From: Vibrio sp. CDRSL-10 TSBA
GTDB taxonomy: Bacteria; Pseudomonadota; Gammaproteobacteria; Enterobacterales; Vibrionaceae
Direction: 5' to 3'
DNA length: 64,000 nucleotides
Assembly: GCA_039696685.1 (NCBI GenBank)
Contig: CP155566.1
Location: 2,914,001-2,978,000 of the forward strand
Below, in pieces: positions 54,541 to 64,000 of the stretch. Position 1 is the first letter of the stretch. The number at the start of each line of letters is the position of its first letter. A program made the position numbers and the translations under genes. The notes under the pieces were generated by a model. That model did no database searches and was not told where the DNA came from. It worked only from the letters and a program-made list of their open reading frames with translations.

Positions 54541-54786
54541 GAGAAAACCCCGACCTTATGGTCAGGGTTTTGAAATCAAGCCTGGCGATGTCCTACTCTC
54601 ACAGGGGCGGTGCGACGACTCGCAAGCACACACTCCCTTTTCCAAATTCTACCGGCCTGAAACGAGAAAACCCCGACCTTATGGTCAGGGTTTTGAAATC
54701 AAGCCTGGCGATGTCCTACTCTCACAGGGGCGGTGCGACGACTCGCAAGCACACACTCCCTTTTCCAAATTCTACTGGCCTAAAAC
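54541..54786 (-). pseudogene. Two tandem 123-bp units of truncated 5S rRNA plus terminator
   Basis: Units start at 54541 and 54664, with a third partial match at 54787 that is the real end of the rrn operon. Each unit, on the minus strand, carries a GC-rich hairpin (GGGAGTGTGTGC...TGCGA-GTCG-TCGCA...CCGCCC), the last 25 bases of 5S rRNA (CTGTGAGAGTAGGACATCGCCAGGC), then the rrn terminator. The 5' three quarters of the 5S gene is missing or replaced. Apparent open frames here are an artefact of the repeat. These look like decayed or recombined 5S copies. Confidence 0.8.
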
Positions 54787-54818
54787 GAGAAAACCCCGAC
54801 CTTATGGTCAGGGTTTTG
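54787..54818 (-). terminator. rrn operon terminator (and two copies at 54664 and 54541)
   Basis: On the minus strand, AAAACCCTGACC-ATAA-GGTCGGGGTTTT followed by CTCGTTTT. The same hairpin recurs at 54664-54695 and 54541-54572, giving three terminators in series. Confidence 0.92.
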
Positions 54819-54825
54819 AAATCAA

Positions 54826-54942
54826 GCCTGGCGATGTCCTACTCTCACATGGGGAAACCCCACACTACCATCGGCGCTACTTCGTTTCACTTCTGAGTTC
54901 GGAATGGAATCAGGTGGGTCCAAAGTGCTATGGTCGCCAAAC
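54826..54942 (-). rRNA. rrf: 5S rRNA, distal copy
   Basis: Full-length 5S of about 117 nt; reads TTTGGCGACCATAGC... and ends ...GACATCGCCAGGC. It follows tRNA-Thr in transcription order and differs from the proximal copy at several positions. Confidence 0.96.
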
Positions 54943-54975
54943 AAATTTTTTGACAGCTTATGCGTGTCGAATAAA

Positions 54976-55051
<76 letters not shown>

Positions 55052-55111
55052 ACACTAAATCTTGTCACTGAGGACGGGAAACCTGTTAAAAACAAGTCTC
55101 TGAAATTTAAA

Positions 55112-55228
55112 GCCTGGCGATGTTCTACTCTCACATGGGGAAGCCCCACACTACCATCGACGCTGTTTCGTTTCACTTCTGAGTTCGGAATGGGATCAGG
55201 TGGGTCCAAAACGCTATGGTCGCCAAGC
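55112..55228 (-). rRNA. rrf: 5S rRNA, proximal copy
   Basis: Full-length 5S just after 23S; reads GCTTGGCGACCATAGCG... and ends ...GAACATCGCCAGGC. Confidence 0.96.
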
Positions 55229-55353
55229 AAATTCTGTTTTTATTTTCACTTTTTCTAAAAAAGTGAAGACAAAAAATCTGGAAAGCTGTTTATGTTCTCA
55301 CACACATTCAATGTACTTGCATTGAGTCCAATCAAAACCCCTTGGGTGTTGTA

Positions 55354-58242
<2,889 letters not shown>

Positions 58243-58445
58243 ATACAACCCGAAGGAGTTTCGAGTTGATGAACAAGTCACCAAGTTTGTCTGCAATTAT
58301 TTAAACATGATGCAGACTTGATTTTGCCGGACTCAATTTTGAAACTTGAAAACAAGTTTCTACCAAGCACACTTGAATGTGTTGTTGGTGTATTCCGCTA
58401 AGGAATACATTGAGAACTTTACAAATAATCTAAAAGATTATTTTG

Positions 58446-58472
58446 TCAGCTTTCCAAATTGTTAAAGAGCAA
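58446..58472 (-). promoter_or_regulatory. boxA antitermination element in the 16S-23S spacer
   Basis: On the minus strand, TTGCTCTTTAACAATTTGG, the Nus-factor boxA that precedes 23S in rrn operons. Confidence 0.8.
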
Positions 58473-58543
58473 GATTTTCTAATGAAAACCATTTTTAAGA
58501 ACACTTTTCTTCATAACAAAGAAATCGCAAATGCGCTTAAAGA

Positions 58544-58619
58544 TGGTGGAGCTAAGCAGGATCGAACTGCTGACCTCCTGCGTGCAAGGCAGGCGCTCTC
58601 CCAGCTGAGCTATAGCCCC
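58544..58619 (-). tRNA. tRNA-Ala (TGC)
   Basis: 76 nt, GGGGCTATAGCTCAGC... with loop TTGCACG (anticodon TGC) and encoded CCA. In the 16S-23S spacer. Confidence 0.97.
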
Positions 58620-58661
58620 ATCAGGTGTTGATACTGTGTGCCAATCTCCTGGGAGGAAGAT

Positions 58662-58738
58662 TGGTGGGTCTGAGTGGACTCGAACCACCGACCTCTCGCT
58701 TATCAGGCGAACGCTCTAACCACCTGAGCTACAGACCC
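58662..58738 (-). tRNA. tRNA-Ile (GAT)
   Basis: 77 nt, GGGTCTGTAGCTCAGG... with loop CTGATAA (anticodon GAT) and encoded CCA. Next to 16S, upstream of tRNA-Ala. Confidence 0.97.
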
Positions 58739-58804
58739 AGTATCGTCTCTTAAACGTTATAAACCATCAATCTGTGTGAACACTCATCGCAATAATCATT
58801 CGTA

Positions 58805-60357
<1,553 letters not shown>

Positions 60358-60560
60358 AAGATTTTGTGGCTCAATGAATACTGACTTCAAATTACCTTAG
60401 TAATTCAAAGCTATTATCATTCCAACAGAATGATAATGAATTGACTGTGCCGATACCGAAGTATCGATTGGTCACTCAGTTCATTGATACCTAAGTTGAT
60501 TCTTTAGAATCATCTTTGATTATCATCAACGAGTGCCCACACAGATTGATAGGTTTATAT

Positions 60561-60571
60561 TGTTAAAGAGC
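60561..60571 (-). promoter_or_regulatory. Leader boxA antitermination element
   Basis: On the minus strand GCTCTTTAACA, within GCACGCTCTTTAACAATA; binds NusB/S10 for rRNA antitermination. Confidence 0.8.
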
Positions 60572-60609
60572 GTGCTTTTCGAGAAGCTTTTCTCTCAAAG
60601 CGGAGGTGC

Positions 60610-60637
60610 ATTCTAGCGAGTTAATTTGAAGAGTCAA
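60610..60637 (-). promoter_or_regulatory. rrn P2 promoter
   Basis: Minus strand: -35 TTGACT, 16-base spacer, -10 TAGAAT. Confidence 0.85.
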
Positions 60638-60725
60638 ACACTTTTTCAAATTTATTTCTCAGAAGCTTTTCACCTCGCTGACTAGCCCTGAAGCCTTGTG
60701 GCGTCTGCCGTGTCAGTGAGGCGGC

Positions 60726-60753
60726 ATTATAGAGAGTTGCTTCAACTTGGCAA
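60726..60753 (-). promoter_or_regulatory. rrn P1 promoter
   Basis: Minus strand: -35 TTGCCA, 16-base spacer, perfect -10 TATAAT followed by a GC-rich discriminator (GCCGCC), the ppGpp-sensitive layout. An A/T-rich UP-like tract (AAAAAACGTTTGTTTGATTATTAAAC region) lies upstream. Confidence 0.88.
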
Positions 60754-60873
60754 TACTAAAAATCACTTTTTTTATAAAAAAACGTTTGTTTGATTATTAA
60801 ACAAACGAACGCCTTTTTATGCAGACTTTATTCTCAACACACCCACAATTTACTCACAAAAAGCTGTGGATAA

Positions 60874-62133
60874 CTAATCATCACTATCAAAAAAGTAGGA
60901 AATCCGTGAACGAGGATTGAGGTAATCCCGAATTTTGTCCGGTAACTTATTCGGTAATATCGCACTGACTATTTTTATGTCTTTATTTGCTAGGTCGATA
61001 ATCGGAGCCTGAGTACGTGGTACTGAAGGGTCATAGATGAGGACGTTAGGAAACAGCAGATGCTTAGCATTCACCGAGATGACCAAACCCACCATGTCAT
61101 TAGAAAGCTGAACCACTGTTCCGGGCGGAAACACCCCCATGAATTTGACCATGATATTGAGGTTTTCATGGTTATACAGATGGCGGCAATTCTTATAAAG
61201 GTGAGATAACGCGATATAAGGGATTTTTTGCTCAGCCACTACATTGGGGTGGCAAAGGTTATCAAACGCATTGGCGACTGCGACTACCTGCGCCAATTCA
61301 TCAATTTCTTCTTCTTTATAACCCTGCGGATAGCCAGAGCCATCATTCAATTCATGATGCTGCTCTATCACTCGCATCGCACTGGCCGGAAAGTCCTCTA
61401 TATTAGCAGCTAGCTCCTGGCCATACTTGGTATGCAGTTTGAGGTAGTTTTTTTCCGGTTCACTGAGCGGAGTCGGCTTTCTGACAATGGCACTCGGCAC
61501 GCGAATTTTACCAATATCATGAAACAGACAGGCGAAAGCGAGCTCTTTCAATTTATCAGCAGGAAATCCTTTGTTCTTACCTATCATCATGGCAATCACT
61601 GAAACATTAAGTGAATGGAAATAGATGTCTTCAAATTCACTTTTGCTGTTCATCAGATGCAGGGTAACGCTGTCCTCACTGAGTAGCTTGTCGACGACAT
61701 CATCGACCAGCTGCTTAGCCTCATCGACCGCATCCTGCGGACGATTACGAATTTTATTCATAACCGCACGCATCCGCGCCAGTGAGCGTTCAAATTCTTT
61801 CTCACAATGCAAAACCCGGCGCCGATAAGCATTCAGTTTTTCGATTCGTTTCTGCTTTTCCTGCCATAGCTTGTCAGCTTCATCGTCAATAGCAGGATCA
61901 CTGCCCTCTTCAGCTTCTGGCTGCCCTTGGGTCTGTGGAGGTAAAGGTGAGGTATCACTTTGAGCCGGATTCAAAAAAACGTGCTGAATACCCAGATGCC
62001 GAATCAGACGGATTTGTTCCTGAGTCGAAATCTTAAAGCTGTTAAACAGAAAAGGATGCTCATTCCATTTGACCGGCAAACGGATATGTAAACCAGGTTG
62101 CAGCCTATCTACCGTAATTTTGATACTCGCCAC
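60874..62133 (-). CDS. HD-GYP domain c-di-GMP phosphodiesterase with DUF3391
   Basis: 419 residues. N-terminal DUF3391 (SIKITVDRLQPGLHIRLPVKWNEHPFLFN), a Glu/Gln-rich coiled-coil linker (about 85-140), then the HD-GYP domain with FHDIGKIR (metal-binding HD, near residue 205) and HHELNDGSGYPQG (near 265). All the metal and substrate residues expected for c-di-GMP hydrolysis are present. It likely lowers c-di-GMP and favours motility over biofilm. Near a GGDEF protein at 62802, but not in one operon. Intact. Confidence 0.92.
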   Translation of the reverse strand: MASIKITVDRLQPGLHIRLPVKWNEHPFLFNSFKISTQEQIRLIRHLGIQHVFLNPAQSDTSPLPPQTQGQPEAEEGSDPAIDDEADKLWQEKQKRIEKLNAYRRRVLHCEKEFERSLARMRAVMNKIRNRPQDAVDEAKQLVDDVVDKLLSEDSVTLHLMNSKSEFEDIYFHSLNVSVIAMMIGKNKGFPADKLKELAFACLFHDIGKIRVPSAIVRKPTPLSEPEKNYLKLHTKYGQELAANIEDFPASAMRVIEQHHELNDGSGYPQGYKEEEIDELAQVVAVANAFDNLCHPNVVAEQKIPYIALSHLYKNCRHLYNHENLNIMVKFMGVFPPGTVVQLSNDMVGLVISVNAKHLLFPNVLIYDPSVPRTQAPIIDLANKDIKIVSAILPNKLPDKIRDYLNPRSRISYFFDSDD

Positions 62134-62264
62134 TCTATCACTCTGTCCATGGTGTGCAGGATCCTGCTTATCAGGGGCCTTAATGTTAGGTGTTCATATA
62201 TTAGAAGAACTCAATAATAAGATCATCAATACAATCCTCAGAGTCAGTTCATGAAGCGAGATCT

Positions 62265-62676
62265 TCAACAAACTTCGCAATTAATGATCCAGCGAACACC
62301 GAACTGATCCTCAACTTTTCCGCACCGGGTGCCCCAGAAACGTGTCTTCTAATGGCATCATCACTTTACCCTGTTCCGCTAACTGCTCGAATAATACGAG
62401 TTGACGATCAATGTCATCCATGACTACAGACAGTGCAATCTGATTATCTTTGAGCTCCTGAGTGGCAATGCCATCAGACAGCATTAACTTCATATGCTGC
62501 GTAACCAGTTCAGCATGCATGATCCAGTTCGGATCAACGCCTTTAATCAACTGCGGCGCTTCATGAAAATAGCGTTTAGTTAATACATGGCCGTCAAAAC
62601 ACTGGCAATAGAAGTCGAGCGCCTGTTCACAGCGACCGGAAAAAAATATATACGGTGTGAGGATAAACATAGTCAC
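62265..62676 (-). CDS. VOC-superfamily (PhnB/glyoxalase-like) protein (one frameshift)
   Basis: 136 residues after repair. It starts MTMFILTPYIFFSGRCEQALDFY, the PhnB-like subgroup, and has MHAELVTQHMKLMLSDG in the middle. The printed frame ends early in HPVRKS at 62311 because GAAAC stands for GAAC at 62338-62340 (plus strand). Restored, it ends TFWGTRCGKVEDQFGVRWIINCEVC, the common C-terminus of this group. Such proteins are metal-binding dimers with varied roles; the substrate is unknown. Single gene. Confidence 0.85.
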
Positions 62677-62801
62677 CTCCTGCTTTTATAAAAAGCATAG
62701 TCGATCCCTCTCACCAAATCTTAATACTGGAATGTCACTTTACAGATAGGGACTCAAGCAGCGCCAAAGTTCTGCCTGCTTGTCTGCTACATCTTTAGCT
62801 A

Positions 62802-64000
62802 TCAATCACTCATCTCAGTACGGTTACGACCATTATGCTTGGCCTGATACAGCGCCATATCCGCCTTTTTCATCACTGATTCAATGGTTTCATCATCAGC
62901 GGCCCAATGCGCCACACCAATTGAAATAGTAATAGACGGCACCATAGTGAAACTATGATTGGCCACTGAGGCCCGGATACGTTCCGCCACCTCATAAGCC
63001 CGGGCGATATTGGTATTACTGAGAAACAGGATAAATTCTTCTCCGCCTGCACGACACACAATATCTTGCTCTCGTGCCTGCTGTTTCATCAAACTCGATA
63101 CTTCGCGTAGCAGCTCATCACCCGCATCATGCCCATAGGTATCATTGACCTTCTTGAAATAATCCAAATCCAGTGCAAGCACAGAAAATGGTATCTGGCG
63201 GACAGTAAAACTCTCAATACTTTGTTCTAACCCACGTCGGTTCAACAATCCGGTCATAGCATCAGTTAAGCTGTCGGACTGCAGTCGATCGATCGTGTTA
63301 GACACAACCCCGAATGCACGTAGAAAACTCTGTTTGAGGTGAGCGGCCTCAAAATACCAGGGTTTGACGAGTTTCATCTCATCCATGACTAAACTGTCAC
63401 TTTCTAGTTTCTTGACCGCGCTGGCCAATTGCCAAAGTGGTTTTGAGATAAAAATCGCCGATATCCAGATAATAATCAGCGTGACGATACCTATCGGGAT
63501 CGATTGCCACACCACTTTAAGCAACTGTTCATCAAGCACCATCAATGCCTCTGCACGTGGTTTCTGCGCCACAATACCCCAACCGGATTGTTTAACCGGA
63601 GCATAACCGGCCAGCATTTCAGTACCGAGAAAATTGAACGTATCGATGTGGCCGGTTTCACCACGTGTGACTGCGTTTATCGCCGCATTTTTTGTGATCA
63701 CCTGGCCGATGCGTCGATGGTCCGGGTGATAAATCAGAGTACGATTATGATCAACCACATACAGATATGAACCGTCACGGTAACTGTGTTTACCCAGTAG
63801 CGTGGCCAGCATATTTTTCTGTTCCAGATAAATCGTGCCGCTGACAAATCCCTGATACTGGCCGGAAGTTGAAAAGATCGGATAAGAGATACTGGTAATA
63901 TAGTTGCCCGCCGGGGAGACGAAAGGATCAGTAATCAGCGGCTTTTTTGCCGTGAGAGACTGGAGCGAGTTGACGCCGGTCAGCGTCATGCCAGTCACTG
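62802..64000 (-). CDS. Membrane sensor diguanylate cyclase, 5' end outside the window
   Basis: At least 398 residues; the gene continues beyond 64000. Periplasmic dCache-like sensor (YITSISYPIFSTSGQYQGF..., GSYLYVVDHNRTLIYHPD), a membrane span (IPIGIVTLIIIWISAIFI), a short HAMP-like linker, then a GGDEF domain with the active-site GGEEF and, five residues before it, the inhibitory RxxD (REQD) site. It should make c-di-GMP in response to a periplasmic ligand and be product-inhibited. The true start cannot be seen. Confidence 0.92.
   Translation of the reverse strand, partial: VTGMTLTGVNSLQSLTAKKPLITDPFVSPAGNYITSISYPIFSTSGQYQGFVSGTIYLEQKNMLATLLGKHSYRDGSYLYVVDHNRTLIYHPDHRRIGQVITKNAAINAVTRGETGHIDTFNFLGTEMLAGYAPVKQSGWGIVAQKPRAEALMVLDEQLLKVVWQSIPIGIVTLIIIWISAIFISKPLWQLASAVKKLESDSLVMDEMKLVKPWYFEAAHLKQSFLRAFGVVSNTIDRLQSDSLTDAMTGLLNRRGLEQSIESFTVRQIPFSVLALDLDYFKKVNDTYGHDAGDELLREVSSLMKQQAREQDIVCRAGGEEFILFLSNTNIARAYEVAERIRASVANHSFTMVPSITISIGVAHWAADDETIESVMKKADMALYQAKHNGRNRTEMSD

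Larger units (their letters stand above)
60358..60873 (-). other. rrn leader and promoter region
   Basis: About 515 bases upstream of 16S on the minus strand: P1 and P2 promoters, a leader boxA, and inverted stretches around 60400-60540 that pair with the 16S 3' flank for RNase III processing. No protein gene. Confidence 0.8.

Noticed and set aside
54492..54896. Open frame with a repeated peptide (LKRENPDLMVRVLKSS...) that looks like a repeat protein
   Set aside because: It is a translation of the 123-bp 5S-remnant/terminator repeat; 123 is a multiple of three, so the frame stays open by chance.
61300..61360. Degenerate catalytic motif in the HD-GYP protein
   Set aside because: HHELNDGSGYP fits the family pattern HHExxDGxGYP, so the site looks intact.

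Overview
The window is a stretch of the large chromosome of a Vibrio species, probably in or near the V. cholerae/furnissii/fluvialis group. This rests on protein similarity, on gene order remembered from the V. cholerae VC2441-VC2497 region, and on an rrn operon of the 16S-Ile-Ala-23S-5S-Thr-5S type. It is core genome, with no prophage, genomic island or CRISPR array.

Layout. 1-7.1 kb: CYTH triphosphatase fragment, phosphate transport pair (TIGR00153 protein and Pit), YgiM-like SH3 protein, type II secretion helpers GspA/GspB, CCA-adding enzyme. 7.1-15 kb: eno, pyrG, mazG, relA, rlmD (all minus). 15-17.9 kb: hybrid sensor kinase BarA/VarS. 17.9-27.3 kb: minus-strand housekeeping cluster acpS-pdxJ-recO-era-rnc-lepB-lepA, then rseC-rseB-rseA-rpoE, the sigma-E envelope-stress operon. 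27.7-36.9 kb: nadB, ygfX-sdhE, ygfZ, a YbaK-family deacylase, a small Vibrio protein, ubiI-ubiH-ygfB, zapA, 6S RNA and fau. 36.9-52.3 kb: rpiA, serA, ilvIH, a FAA1-type acyl-CoA ligase, leuO, a glycosyltransferase/PAP2 pair, and leuL-leuABCD with its attenuator. 52.3-54.6 kb: DUF547 lipase-like protein, a 23-copy heptamer array and an IS630-family element. 54.5-60.8 kb: an rrn operon on the minus strand, with two extra truncated 5S/terminator units after its end. 60.9-64 kb: HD-GYP c-di-GMP phosphodiesterase, VOC-family protein and a diguanylate cyclase that runs off the window.

The most unusual feature is not a gene. Twenty-one genes are broken by a single-base frameshift, barA by two, and in every case but one extra homopolymer slip in the IS the lesion is the same: one extra A inside the tetranucleotide GAAC (read GAAAC; GTTC read GTTTC on the other strand). 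Removing that A restores a full-length family protein each time. Only a minority of GAAC sites are affected and I see no longer consensus. So many lesions in essential and biosynthetic genes cannot all be real, so the pattern is most likely a sequencing signature. GAAC/GTTC is the known core of partial Dnd-type DNA phosphorothioation, which makes a backbone or base modification a testable cause. Coordinates for broken genes are given for the restored genes.

Other points of interest: a perfect PurR-type box over the serA promoter, a Vibrio-type repeat in the serA leader, a degenerate 17-bp tandem repeat between lepA and rseC, a candidate sigma-E autoregulatory promoter for rpoE, and tandem 5S remnants after the rrn operon.
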